Positions 1-7,707 of a stretch of 50,393 bases of DNA are shown one piece after another; position 1 is the stretch's first letter; the number at the start of each line of letters is the position of its first letter. Made by a program: the position numbers and the translations under genes. The DNA lies in NCBI GenBank assembly GCA_028874985.1, contig JAPPGI010000001.1, positions 1 through 50,393 of the forward strand. The letters run 5' to 3'. The notes beneath the pieces are model-generated. The model was not told the DNA's origin, did no database searches, and saw only the letters and a list, made by a program, of their open reading frames with translations. Source of the stretch: Gemmatimonadota bacterium. Lineage in GTDB: Bacteria; Gemmatimonadota; Gemmatimonadetes; Longimicrobiales; Gaopeijiaceae.

Positions 1-547
1 ACCCCGATGGCCTACGCGCATGACCTGCTACCCACCAGAAAAGGGGAAGAACCGCGGAGATAAGGTTCCAGTTCGTCCGGATCACGATGTGGTGGATGTA
101 GTACCCCTTTGAGCCCTTGTGCTTGTCCTTCGAGTGGAACCCGTTGAGACCGGACAGTTTGCCCGATCTCGGGAAGTCCGCCCAGTAGAAGAGGAACGTC
201 GGCCTGTCCGCCGTGCCGGGAGCGAGGAACCTCGAGGATCCCGTGCTCGGAAAGACGGTCTCCGACGTGAAGTGGTTGAGCGAGTCGCACTTGGCCCACT
301 CCTCCGACTCGCCGCCCTTCCAGCGCGCCAGCCCCATCGCCTCCGCGTACAGGTTGTTTTCGCGGTTGTTCCAACGCCACCAGTTGCCGCTCCCGAAGAG
401 CGCATCCAGGCAGGCGTAGACGGAGGGATACCCCGAGCACTCGCCCGCAAGGTGGTCGCTTTGGCCGGGACCGAATATCTGCGACGATCCCGGCGACGGA
501 ACGGCGGACGCCAGCAACCCGGCCAGCGCCAGCGCCGCGCGCCTCAT
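1..547 (-). CDS. Exported hypothetical protein, C-terminus cut by window edge
   Basis: Open reading frame of at least 182 codons running off the left edge with no stop, so only the N-terminal part is seen. It starts with ATG at 547-545, overlapping the TGA of the upstream gene as ATGA, which indicates translational coupling. The first ~22 residues (MRRAALALAGLLASAVPSPG) look like a Sec signal peptide. The mature part is rich in Trp, Tyr, Asn and Gly (for example a NWWRWNNRENN stretch near residue 55) and has two early Cys (about residues 38 and 46) that could form a disulfide. I do not recognise the family. It is most likely a secreted or periplasmic protein working with the protein encoded just upstream. 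Confidence 0.6.
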   Translation of the reverse strand, partial: MRRAALALAGLLASAVPSPGSSQIFGPGQSDHLAGECSGYPSVYACLDALFGSGNWWRWNNRENNLYAEAMGLARWKGGESEEWAKCDSLNHFTSETVFPSTGSSRFLAPGTADRPTFLFYWADFPRSGKLSGLNGFHSKDKHKGSKGYYIHHIVIRTNWNLISAVLPLFWWVAGHARRPSG

Positions 548-1152
548 CGGTCGTCCCCTTCCCCGACGTAGCCCGCGAGCCACCGCTCCTCCGTCCATGT
601 CTCCTCTGGGTTGCGTGGCGCAAATCCCGCCCACACATCCGACAACATGGCATCCACCTGCGACCTGTCCCGGACGTGCGACGGCAGGTCGGGGCATTCG
701 CCCGGGTAGAAATCATCGTATTGCCGGAAGTGGCCCAAGTAGCGCCAGAGGGGCGTGTCCATGATATCCCCTCCGGCCTCCATCCACGCTATATAGGCCT
801 CGCCAACATCATCGCCGTGCTCGCGGACCCATGAGGTGGTGCCGCCCCATTTGGACCCGAAGGCCATGTCGCCCACCCAGAAGACGTGTGCGATGCCGTA
901 GGGCTCCCTGGCTCCGCAATCGAGGTGGGGAAACCGGCCGTTAAGCTCGCCCAGCCGCCTTTCCCCGATATCGTCGCCGCGCTTGAGCGGCCAGCCGGGC
1001 GGCGAGTAGGGCGCGCGCGCGGCCCGCTCCTCCCTCGTGCCCATGAACTCCGCAAGCTCGTCCGCGGTGTAGGCGATCGGGCCCTCCCGGCCCGCGCACG
1101 CGGCCAGCCCGGCCACGGCGGCCAACATCAGGGTGAATCGGTTCGGTCTCAT
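544..1152 (-). CDS. Hypothetical lipoprotein
   Basis: 202-residue protein. The ATG at 1152 is preferred over the longer frame because it directly begins a lipoprotein signal (MRPNRFTLMLAAVAGLAACAG, lipobox LAAC with Cys20) and is preceded by a GGGAG ribosome site 8-9 bases upstream. The mature part is acidic and Trp-rich (FWVGDMAFGSKWGG, WVREHGDDVGEAYIAWMEAGG), with a pair of Cys in the middle. No known domain is recognised. The stop overlaps the start of the next minus-strand gene (ATGA), so the two form an operon of exported proteins. Likely anchored in the periplasmic face of a membrane. Function unknown. Confidence 0.6.
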   Translation of the reverse strand: MRPNRFTLMLAAVAGLAACAGREGPIAYTADELAEFMGTREERAARAPYSPPGWPLKRGDDIGERRLGELNGRFPHLDCGAREPYGIAHVFWVGDMAFGSKWGGTTSWVREHGDDVGEAYIAWMEAGGDIMDTPLWRYLGHFRQYDDFYPGECPDLPSHVRDRSQVDAMLSDVWAGFAPRNPEETWTEERWLAGYVGEGDDR

Positions 1153-1677
1153 GGTCCTATCTCCCTTTTCGACCGGGCCGCGGGCGGGAGACAACCCCGT
1201 GTCGTCCTCTTTCCGGCCCGCAGCCCATGTAATGGTGTCCATCCATTCTGAACCACCCCGGACGGCCCTGTCAATAGACGCCGTACACCGCTCCCCAGCG
1301 GACATTGCGCTAACGAGCGGTACGGGGACAGCCCCGTAGCTCTTGCTTCCCGCCTAGATGGGCTTCTATCTTTCTCGCCGTTCAGATGTCACCCAGCGGA
1401 ACCCATGCCGGGTTATCCGCTGAATACAATAGCCACCAAACGGGCGAAGCGGGTAGCTCCCGGCAGTCCGGGCGAATAGGCGGAAACCGCTGTTCGCTGG
1501 ACCTATCTTCCGCGCGGGCGGCATCTGAACAATGGCCCGGCACCCGTCCGGGCCGTCACCCAAAAGGGACCGCGAGCCTCTGACGGCCCGCGATCCTGCC
1601 TGAAGCGGCGGACACCCGGCTGCCACCGGATGCCCGCCTACGCCCGACATTCCCAACCAGCTTGAGGAGCTAGAAAA
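1153..1677. other. Gene-free stretch with one hairpin
   Basis: 525 bases between the lipoprotein gene and the small plus-strand gene at 1678. The open frames here (both strands) have no ribosome site, no recognisable motifs and mixed composition, so I call no gene. It must contain the promoter of the leftward operon. The only structure seen is the inverted repeat at 1567-1596, listed separately. Confidence 0.5.
1561..1596 (-). terminator. Stem-loop with short T-run, terminator-like on minus strand
   Basis: Arms GGACCGCGAGCC (1567-1578) and GGCCCGCGATCC (1585-1596) with a 6-base loop. Read as minus-strand RNA the 12 positions all pair, including two G-U wobbles, while the plus-strand RNA would have two C-A mismatches, so the structure favours the minus strand. 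It is followed on that strand by TTTT (1562-1565). It looks like a Rho-independent terminator for leftward transcription, although the gene it would serve is unclear because the adjacent gene at 1678 runs rightward. Confidence 0.4.
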
Positions 1678-2031
1678 ATGTCGAACGATCTTCCTCTCTC
1701 GGCGCTCCTGTCCCACCTCCATTCGGAGAGTTATGACGCGATCGTCAAATGTCTCTGTGCGCCGCCACCCCCGACCAGCGATCCCGCCCAAGCGCTGGAT
1801 ACGCATGTTGGCCGGTCAAACGCGCGCCTCCTCGCCTTCGTCTACGTCTCCGGCCTTCTGAGCGGGGACGACAAGCGGAAGGCGATGGGTGCGCTTTCGG
1901 AGTGGGTGTTGGCGATCCGGTCACGCCGGACGCCGAACGAACGACTCGCCCACGAAGTCGAGGGCGATTTGCTGAACATGGCCGCATGGCTTCGAGAGGG
2001 GGGGGTCGATCTAGCCGGAGAACTGGCCTGA
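1678..2031 (+). CDS. Hypothetical small cytoplasmic protein
   Basis: 117 residues, ATG preceded by GAGGAG about 10 bases upstream. No signal peptide or membrane segment. The protein appears mostly helical: an N-terminal helix region (LSALLSHLHSESYDAIVKCL), a proline-rich hinge (APPPPTSDPAQ) and two further amphipathic helices. I do not recognise the family. It converges on a small minus-strand frame (2011-2130), overlapping it by 21 bases. Possibly part of an accessory island given the neighbouring insertion sequence and nuclease. Confidence 0.5.
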   Translation: MSNDLPLSALLSHLHSESYDAIVKCLCAPPPPTSDPAQALDTHVGRSNARLLAFVYVSGLLSGDDKRKAMGALSEWVLAIRSRRTPNERLAHEVEGDLLNMAAWLREGGVDLAGELA

Positions 2032-2130
2032 CCCGTGCGCCCACCGGGCCAAGGCCAGGAGAACATCTTCCAGCCGGGGCGGCGGCGGCAGGTTTTTGAC
2101 GGCCCGTGCCGCCCTGAGAAGCTCTTCCAT
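2011..2130 (-). CDS. Possible 39-residue protein with strong ribosome site
   Basis: Short frame starting at ATG 2130, preceded by an excellent Shine-Dalgarno AAAGGAGG 7-8 bases upstream (2137-2144 on the plus strand). The peptide begins MEELLRAARAVKNLPPPPRL and continues as an amphipathic helix ending near WAHGSGQFSG. No family is recognised. The candidate left end of the insertion sequence lies only a few bases upstream of the ribosome site, so its native promoter may have been displaced. Called on ribosome site and residue composition only. Confidence 0.35.
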   Translation of the reverse strand: MEELLRAARAVKNLPPPPRLEDVLLALARWAHGSGQFSG

Positions 2131-2159
2131 CGTCTGCCTCCTTTGGCAGTAGGGGTACA

Positions 2160-2214
2160 CCCGTGGCCGATTGCCACGGGAAAGGCCCGCGCCGGGATGA
2201 ACCGGCACGGGCCT
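2160..2214 (-). terminator. Two consecutive hairpins after the transposase gene
   Basis: First stem met by leftward transcription: AGGCCCGCGCCGG (2183-2195) with CCGGCACGGGCCT (2202-2214), 12 of 13 pairs on DNA and fully paired in minus-strand RNA (one G-U), followed by TTT. Second stem: CCCGTGGC (2160-2167) with GCCACGGG (2173-2180), perfect, 5-base loop. They lie 37 bases past the transposase stop and plausibly end its transcript or insulate the element. Confidence 0.55.
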
Positions 2215-2250
2215 GCCGCCTGGAAAAGGCGTCTTTTCCCCGCCGAGCCT

Positions 2251-3285
2251 TCAGCCGCCCGGGCGGGACTCCATCGGCTGGCCTCCGAACCATGTCGATC
2301 CGGGCGGAACGACCGGCGCGGTCAGGTCACGGTACAGCAACCGTTTCCCGACGAGCCCGGCGACCACCTCCCGCATCTGGTCGATGGTGTCCAGATCGCG
2401 GAGGTTCTGGCGGCCGCAAAGCTCGTTGACGTAGCGCTGAAGGTGCTTGGGGCTGATCCAGTGGTGCGTCCCCATGTAGGTCCGCTTCAGGACCGCCCAC
2501 AGCGATTCCACGCCGTTGGTGTGAACGTCGCCGCGGACGTACTCGCCGGTGCTGTGGGCCACGGACTCATGGTTCGGACGGCCCCGGTAGGCGCTGGTGC
2601 CGTCCGTGTAGACCGTCGCATCGGGATGGGCCACGCTGTCTACGAAGTCCAAGAGCGTTTCCCGGTCCGCCTTCGGGACGGCGCGGGCCGCCACCCGGTT
2701 GGTCTCGCGGTCCTTCGCGCCCACGACCGGCACCTTGCCGCCCGTGCCGCCCCGGATGCCCTTTTTCTTGCTGCGGTGCTTGTTCCGCTCCTTCCCGCCG
2801 ATGTACGTCTCGTCGATCTCGACCGGGCCGGGAAGGTGCGGAACCTCCGGCTCGCCGTCGAACGCCTCCCGGATGCGGTGCAGCATGAACCACGCCGTCT
2901 TCTGCGTCACCCCGATGTCCCGGCGCAGTTTCAGGCTCGAGATGCCCTTCACGTGCGACATGTCGAGATAGATGGCGTAGACCCACTTCCGAAGCGGCAG
3001 CTTCGACGACTCCAGCGCCGATCCCGTCTTCACGCTGAAGTGCTTCCGGCAGTCCTTGCACCGGAACGGCATCGTCGGATGGTTCACCCGCGAGGTCCGA
3101 CACGACCCGCACCGCACGCAGCACCTTTCCCCGTCCGGCCAGATCTGCCGCTCGAACCACTTGTGAGCCGCCGCCTCGTCGGGGAACATCTCCGCCAGCT
3201 TGAGCAGTGAAATCCCCTTCCGGTACGGCCTGCCCGGTCCCTTTCCCGCTTCACCCTTTCGGGCTTCCCGCTCCTTCCTGTTCAT
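2251..3285 (-). CDS. IS1595-family (ISXO2-like) transposase
   Basis: 344 residues from ATG 3285, chosen because AAGGGGGA lies 6-8 bases upstream; the longer frame has no ribosome site. N-terminal zinc-ribbon: paired cysteines in CCVRCGSC and FRCKDCRK (residues ~55-80), used for DNA end recognition. Then an ISXO2-type DDE core: VEIDETYIGGKERNK with the first Asp, VYTDGTSAYRG with the second, and the HTNGVESLWAVLKRTYMGTHHWISPKH block carrying the family's Asn/Glu signature. Full length for the family and no internal stop, so probably active or recently so. It would cut and paste its own element. Lies beside an Rpn nuclease gene, another recombination-linked protein. Confidence 0.93.
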   Translation of the reverse strand: MNRKEREARKGEAGKGPGRPYRKGISLLKLAEMFPDEAAAHKWFERQIWPDGERCCVRCGSCRTSRVNHPTMPFRCKDCRKHFSVKTGSALESSKLPLRKWVYAIYLDMSHVKGISSLKLRRDIGVTQKTAWFMLHRIREAFDGEPEVPHLPGPVEIDETYIGGKERNKHRSKKKGIRGGTGGKVPVVGAKDRETNRVAARAVPKADRETLLDFVDSVAHPDATVYTDGTSAYRGRPNHESVAHSTGEYVRGDVHTNGVESLWAVLKRTYMGTHHWISPKHLQRYVNELCGRQNLRDLDTIDQMREVVAGLVGKRLLYRDLTAPVVPPGSTWFGGQPMESRPGG

Positions 3286-3568
3286 ACCGTCCCCCTTTCG
3301 TTGAGGATCGAGTTGGTTTCCCGCCCCGTCACGATACACGCCGGACGGACCGTCCGGCTACTTTGGTATGTACATCCCACTGCGGTTGACATGCTGGAAA
3401 TCGTAGTTGACATCCCGCGCCGTCACCTGCTCCCGTCGCCAAACAAGTCCCATCGCACCATGGGAGCGCCCCGACTCTGGCGCGACTCTTCCCGGCGACG
3501 GCATTCACCGGCGCCACAGAGGGAGCCGGAAGCCCCCAATCCCCGACATCCCGCCGACTCGACCTGCG

Positions 3569-4534
3569 GTGTCCCGAAGACACGACCAATCCTACAAGCT
3601 CCTGTTCTCCCTCCCCTTGGTGATCGAGCAACTGATCCGGCACTTCCTCGATGCCGCCCTGGCCGACCAACTCGACTTCGAGAGGGTCGAACTCCTTGCG
3701 ACCGAACAAATCGCGCCCGGGCTGGTCCGCTCCCACGCCGACCTCCGGTGGAAGATCCACTTCCGGGGGAGCCGCCAGCATCTGCTCCTCGCGATCGAGT
3801 TCCAGTCGACACCCGACCCCTACATGTCGGTGCGCATTCTCCACTATGTAGCCGCTACCTACCACGCCATGACCGCTACAAGACCGGGCCGCCGGGAACC
3901 GGCCTCCGGGAAGAGGTTGCCGCCCACGCTCGCGGTGACGATCTACAACGGCCGCTCGCGCTGGACGGCCCCCAAGGACATCTTCGACCTGATCCAGCCG
4001 GTACGCGGGCGGCTCGCCGAACACCAACCACGGCTGCGCCACGAGGTCCTTGACCTCCGCGATCAGGCGCGCCAGCGTGTAAGAGAGGCGAACGTGGTGT
4101 CGTGGATTGCGAGCCTGGAGCTGGACTCCTCGGCCGCGAACGTGTCAAGCGTGGTCCGGGCGGTACTGGAGCGCTATCCCGGAGCGGAGCACGCAAGGCT
4201 GCGCGAGGCGTTCCGCGAATGGGTCCTGGGAGCCGCGGAATCGTGGGGGATCGGGGAGGAAACACTGGAACGGGTAAACTCGCTCAAGGAGGCGGAAATG
4301 ATCTACGCAGGGGTCGAGGAACTGAAGGAGCGGGCGCACGGACAGGGTCGCGCCGAAGGACGCATCACACTCGTCTGCCGCCAGGCAAGGCTCAAGTTCG
4401 GTGCGGAGACGGCCGAGCAACTGACGAAATTGCTGAAGGGAATCACCGACCCGGAGCGGATCGCCCGCATCGGCGACCGGATCATCGAATGCGAGACGGG
4501 TGCGGAGTTGCTGTCACAAGCTCGGGAAGACTGA
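3569..4534 (+). CDS. Rpn-family recombination-promoting nuclease
   Basis: 321 residues from a GTG at 3569 that places the family's N-terminal signature (RRHDQSYKLLFSLP) at the very start, as usual for Rpn/YhgA proteins; a TTG at 3407 in the same frame would add 54 low-complexity residues and is less likely. The PD-(D/E)XK-type core follows: LRWKIHF and LLLAIEFQSTPD (acidic-X-Gln motif typical of these nucleases), then RILHYVAATYHA and LAVTIYNG. The C-terminal half is helical (KEAEMIYAGVEELKERAHGQGRAEGR), as in the Rpn dimer/regulatory region. Known members are DNA endonucleases that stimulate RecA-independent recombination. No clear ribosome site is seen. Confidence 0.82.
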   Translation: MSRRHDQSYKLLFSLPLVIEQLIRHFLDAALADQLDFERVELLATEQIAPGLVRSHADLRWKIHFRGSRQHLLLAIEFQSTPDPYMSVRILHYVAATYHAMTATRPGRREPASGKRLPPTLAVTIYNGRSRWTAPKDIFDLIQPVRGRLAEHQPRLRHEVLDLRDQARQRVREANVVSWIASLELDSSAANVSSVVRAVLERYPGAEHARLREAFREWVLGAAESWGIGEETLERVNSLKEAEMIYAGVEELKERAHGQGRAEGRITLVCRQARLKFGAETAEQLTKLLKGITDPERIARIGDRIIECETGAELLSQARED

Positions 4535-4575
4535 AGGACCCGCACGACCTGCCCAACGGCTCCACACGCCGATCA

Positions 4576-4608
4576 CTCGGGAAGATGAAGTGGTGACGAA
4601 ACCCCTCG
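4576..4608. repeat. Dispersed repeat copy 1
   Basis: Begins CTCGGGAAGATGAAGTGG. The first 27 bases match 24 of 27 with the sequence at 7708-7734, in the same orientation, and both are followed by AAAC and a run of C ending CCTCG. The two copies flank the block that carries the efflux pump and HipBA genes. Confidence 0.5.
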
Positions 4609-4650
4609 TCATGACAACCCCGCTTTCCATTCTGTAAACCCGGCTTTACA
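4594..4650. terminator. Two short hairpins between convergent genes
   Basis: TGACGA/TCGTCA (4594-4599 and 4606-4611) and TGTAAA/TTTACA (4633-4638 and 4645-4650), each with perfect 6-base arms and a 6-base loop. They sit between the convergent ends of the Rpn gene (4534) and the efflux gene (4646). No long T-run, so termination activity is inference from position. Confidence 0.35.
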
Positions 4651-5884
4651 TCCGCCCACCGCTACACCCCCTCCGCCTCCCCCACCCCCCACCCCCCCAC
4701 CACATCGCCCCCACCGTCCCCGCACCGAACACCGCAAAGGCCCCGATCAGCGAGTACATCGTCCCGTCGAAGCTCTGTCCCACCATCGCGCCGAGCGGCA
4801 CCCCGAGGAAGGTGGTCAACGAGGCGACCACCGCCGCGCCCACCCCCGCGATATGCCCCAGCGGCCTCATCGCGAGCGCATTCAGATTCCCGAAGAGGAG
4901 TCCGACGAAGAAGAAGGCGAGAAGCAGGTACGACATCAGGAGCCAGAACGGAGGAAGTCCCGCGAAGGCGAAGGCCAGCGCCACCGCGGCGACCGACACG
5001 AGCGTGAGCGACGCGGCCGCCGCCCGCGCCAGCCGCCTCATCCCGTGCTTCATCACCAGTCGCCCGTTCAGGAGCGAGGCGCACCCGAATGACAGGGAGA
5101 GGACGCCGAACCAGAGCGGAAAGAGGGCGCCGGTCTGGTAGGCCTCCTGGAAGATCTGCCGGGACGAGCTCAGGTACGCCAGGAACGGCGCGAACACGCA
5201 TGTGGTCGCGAGGGTGTAGCCCAGCGCGGCCCGCGTCCTCAGAACCTCCAGCACCGCCTTGCCGATGATCCCCGGCGAGAACGGCCGGCGGCGGGCGGCG
5301 GGCAGGGTTTCGGGCTGCCGCGCCCCGAACCAGGTCAACGCGACCATGGCGACGGCAAGGATGGTCGCGAAGATGGCGCGCCATCCTCCGACCCAAAGGA
5401 CCGCCTGGCCGAGCGCCGGTGCGACGATCGGCACGAGGATGAAGACGGACATCGCGAACGACATCAGCCGCGCCATGCGGCGGCCCTCGTACTGGTCGCG
5501 CACCATCGCGACCGTCACGATGCGCGGCGCCGCGACCCCGATCCCCTGCACGACCCGGCCCGCGATCATCGCGCCGAAGGTGGGCGCGAGGATGCTCACC
5601 AGGCACCCCGCCATGAAGACGACGAGGCCGGCGAGGATGGCGCGCCTGCGCCCGATGCGGTCCGAGAGCGGCCCGAAGAGGATCTGGCCGATGCCGATCC
5701 CCACGAACACGGCCGTGATGACGAACTGGGCGTCGTTGGGCCGTGTCGCCCCGAGGTCGTGTCCGATCTCCTGCAGCGCCGGCAACATCGCGTCGATCGA
5801 GAGCGCGACGAGGGACATCAGAAGGGCGATGAGAGCCACGAATTCGCCGCTGCGAAGCGCGGGCCCGGTGCCGGGCCGCCTCAT
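4646..5884 (-). CDS. MFS drug-efflux transporter, Bcr/CflA-like
   Basis: 412 residues with about 12 hydrophobic helices, in the inner membrane. MFS motif A is clear between helices 2 and 3 (FGPLSDRIGRRRAIL) and the antiporter-type helix 5 motif (VPIVAPALGQAV) is present, as in Bcr/CflA drug:proton antiporters (family knowledge: export of bicyclomycin, chloramphenicol and similar compounds). Helix 1 begins FVALIALLMSLVALSIDAMLPAL, also typical of this group. The C-terminus is unusually Gly/Arg-rich (WWGGGGWGRRRG). No regulator is adjacent. The true substrate cannot be read from sequence. Confidence 0.85.
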   Translation of the reverse strand: MRRPGTGPALRSGEFVALIALLMSLVALSIDAMLPALQEIGHDLGATRPNDAQFVITAVFVGIGIGQILFGPLSDRIGRRRAILAGLVVFMAGCLVSILAPTFGAMIAGRVVQGIGVAAPRIVTVAMVRDQYEGRRMARLMSFAMSVFILVPIVAPALGQAVLWVGGWRAIFATILAVAMVALTWFGARQPETLPAARRRPFSPGIIGKAVLEVLRTRAALGYTLATTCVFAPFLAYLSSSRQIFQEAYQTGALFPLWFGVLSLSFGCASLLNGRLVMKHGMRRLARAAAASLTLVSVAAVALAFAFAGLPPFWLLMSYLLLAFFFVGLLFGNLNALAMRPLGHIAGVGAAVVASLTTFLGVPLGAMVGQSFDGTMYSLIGAFAVFGAGTVGAMWWGGGGWGRRRGCSGGRM

Positions 5885-5983
5885 GCTGCCACCCTGGTCG
5901 CCATCACGGCCAGGCCCTCCCCGGAGTGTGGTGCCGCACCCGCCATGCGTGGCTTCGAACCGGGGTCAAGACGCCCCCGCGAT

Positions 5984-7267
5984 TCACGAGCGTTGCTCAC
6001 CCACCCCCACCATCTCACCCGGCACGCCCGCCGCGCGGGCCTGCTCCCGCCACCCCTCCACCGCCGCCTCGACCGCGCCCACGATCTCACGCCCGCCCCG
6101 CGGCACATCGAAGATCTCCCCCACCTCCAGCAGGTCACCCAGTGTGATCCCGCGAAACTTCCCCCGCACCGACATCTGGTGCTGCCGCGTCCACCCGTCG
6201 CTCTCGGCATACGTCACATCGTAGGCCGGCGCCAGACGCCGGCGCCCCGCCGCATTCATGAGAAACCCGAAGTTCTTGACGTGGTCGTCGAAGTTGACCG
6301 TGGCCACGCTGAAGACCATGCGCCGAAAGGCCTCGTTCACCGCGCGCTGGCCGAGCCCGATGGCGCGGATGGTGTCGAAGTACGCCTCGTAGCTGAACAC
6401 GAACTGGTCGTTGAAGTCGACGTGCTGGAGTCCCCCCAGGCTGTTGAAGTGCAGTCTGCGGAGGGTCCCCGTGGCGTCGTCCGGCACCCGGTCGAAGCGC
6501 CGGACCATGAAGTGCGCGAACTCCCCGTCGCGGAACAGATGCGTCTCGGGCATCTCGATCCCGGCCTCCCTCGCCATGCGCGAATACGCGTACTCGATCC
6601 GCCCCCACGGGCCCGGCCTCCGCGTGCCGCGCGTCCCCCGCCCCGCCGCATCCGCCGTCACGCCGTCGAACTTGATCAGCCACGGCTCCTCTCCCGGCTC
6701 GGGCGGCGCGAAGCCCGATCTCACCCGGTTGCTCGCCCGGTCCCACAGAATCAGCGCCTTGGGGCGCGCGCCCCCCGCGATGCCGCCGACCTGCATGATC
6801 TCCGGCACCGCGACCGACACGTCCCCCTGGATCACCCGCCGGGCCTGGTCAACCAGTTCGCTCACTTCGAGCGCCTCCCCGGTTCCGGACCCCGGATCCA
6901 GGGGAGGGTGGAATTCGAGGGCGCCCATGCAGCGGTCGCCGACATACAGGAGCCGCTGCAGGGGCGACAGCGCGTCCTCCGGCCGCCCCCGCTCCTCGAA
7001 ATGGCGCCGTATGACCGCGTTGCCGAACTGGTCCGGCAGGGCGTCGGCGAAGACTCCGGGCAGGCCGAGAAACGCGGGCTTCCGGGCCAGTTCCGGGAAG
7101 GAGACCGGCCCGCGCCGCGCGACGGGGAGATGGATCGGCGAGATCTCCAGCCCCGAGGCCCTGAACCCCGGCTCGTACTCGAAGGTTATCCGCCCCCCTG
7201 GCCCCTCCCGCAGCATTCCGACCTCGCGCCCCCACATCCGCACCCGGACCCTCAGGTCACCATTCAC
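5984..7267 (-). CDS. hipA: HipA-family serine/threonine kinase toxin
   Basis: 427 residues. HipA N-subdomain-1 at residues ~1-100 (LRVRVRMWGREVGML, LPDQFGN), then the kinase core: glycine-rich loop GGIAGGARPKALI near residue 170 with the ATP-contacting Lys, WLIKFDG, and the catalytic loop VNFDDHVKNFGFL (Asp, His and Asn of the HipA D-x-H-x-x-N pattern) followed by the metal-binding YDVTY. Known HipA kinases phosphorylate targets such as glutamyl-tRNA synthetase and cause growth arrest. The start overlaps the upstream antitoxin gene by 11 bases, the standard hipBA arrangement. All catalytic residues are present, so probably functional. Confidence 0.9.
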   Translation of the reverse strand: MNGDLRVRVRMWGREVGMLREGPGGRITFEYEPGFRASGLEISPIHLPVARRGPVSFPELARKPAFLGLPGVFADALPDQFGNAVIRRHFEERGRPEDALSPLQRLLYVGDRCMGALEFHPPLDPGSGTGEALEVSELVDQARRVIQGDVSVAVPEIMQVGGIAGGARPKALILWDRASNRVRSGFAPPEPGEEPWLIKFDGVTADAAGRGTRGTRRPGPWGRIEYAYSRMAREAGIEMPETHLFRDGEFAHFMVRRFDRVPDDATGTLRRLHFNSLGGLQHVDFNDQFVFSYEAYFDTIRAIGLGQRAVNEAFRRMVFSVATVNFDDHVKNFGFLMNAAGRRRLAPAYDVTYAESDGWTRQHQMSVRGKFRGITLGDLLEVGEIFDVPRGGREIVGAVEAAVEGWREQARAAGVPGEMVGVGEQRS

Positions 7268-7574
7268 GTTCCCCCCTCGACGCGCGCCGCCTCACCTTCC
7301 CCCGCAGCCGCTCGACATCGTAGGGCGACACCTCCGGCACCGGGACCAGCGCCTCGAACGCCTGCAGCCGGCCCAGCGCGCGCATCACCCGCACCAGGTT
7401 CTCCGTCCCGACGTTCCGGCCCGCCTCGAGGCGGTCGATGGTGCGCGGGCTGACCCCCGCATCGGCCGCGAGATCCGTTACCCGCCGGTTCTGCTGAAGA
7501 CGTAGCGCTTTCAGCCGCGCGCCCACTTCGCGCAACACCTCCGGGGTCCGGCTGGTCGCGACGATCGCTCGCAT
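7257..7574 (-). CDS. hipB: HipB-like XRE-family antitoxin
   Basis: 105 residues from ATG 7574 with a strong AAAGGAGGG ribosome site upstream. A helix-turn-helix of the XRE/Cro type spans residues ~15-70 (LKALRLQQNRRVTDLAADAG, VSPRTIDRLEAGRNV). The basic C-terminal tail (LRGKVRRRASRG) overlaps the hipA start. As in other hipBA pairs it would bind and neutralise HipA and repress the operon; a palindrome about 95 bases upstream (7669-7678) is a candidate operator. Confidence 0.88.
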   Translation of the reverse strand: MRAIVATSRTPEVLREVGARLKALRLQQNRRVTDLAADAGVSPRTIDRLEAGRNVGTENLVRVMRALGRLQAFEALVPVPEVSPYDVERLRGKVRRRASRGEREW

Positions 7575-7668
7575 GGGTCGGTCCCTCCTTTCGGGACAAA
7601 AGGTGACCGGTAGTCGCTACGATTGTCTAGACCGCCGTGTCCGGCGTGTAATCGGTTAATTCAGATTG

Positions 7669-7678
7669 TATACGTATA
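7669..7678. promoter_or_regulatory. AT-rich palindrome upstream of hipBA
   Basis: Perfect 10-base palindrome TATACGTATA in a conspicuously AT-rich patch (about 7655-7690) of an otherwise GC-rich region. Its place upstream of the hipB start suggests a promoter/operator region. It does not match the E. coli HipB operator half-sites, so the assignment is positional inference. Confidence 0.35.
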
Positions 7679-7707
7679 ATATGACGTGTTACAGAATGAC
7701 ATTGGTC

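Larger units (their letters stand above)
2146..3383 (-). mobile_element. IS1595-family insertion sequence
   Basis: A single transposase gene flanked by imperfect terminal inverted repeats that I find by eye: GCAGTAGGGGTACA starting at 2146 and, on the other strand, GCAGTGGGATGTACA starting at 3383 (12 matches with one gap). No 8-base target duplication is evident next to these ends, so the borders are provisional or the copy is old. A perfect 17-base palindrome CCGGACGGACCGTCCGG lies just inside the right end (3341-3357). The transposase identity is secure; the element boundaries are inference. Confidence 0.5.

Noticed and set aside
2035-3210. 391-codon open frame on the plus strand
   Set aside because: Antisense to the IS1595 transposase, which has clear catalytic motifs and a ribosome site.
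3386-3412. Two TTGACA boxes in front of the Rpn gene
   Set aside because: Neither has an acceptable -10 element at 16-18 bases, so no promoter is called.
5940-5970. TTCGAACC-like sequence suggesting a tRNA T-arm
   Set aside because: No acceptor stem, anticodon arm or CCA context; no cloverleaf can be drawn.
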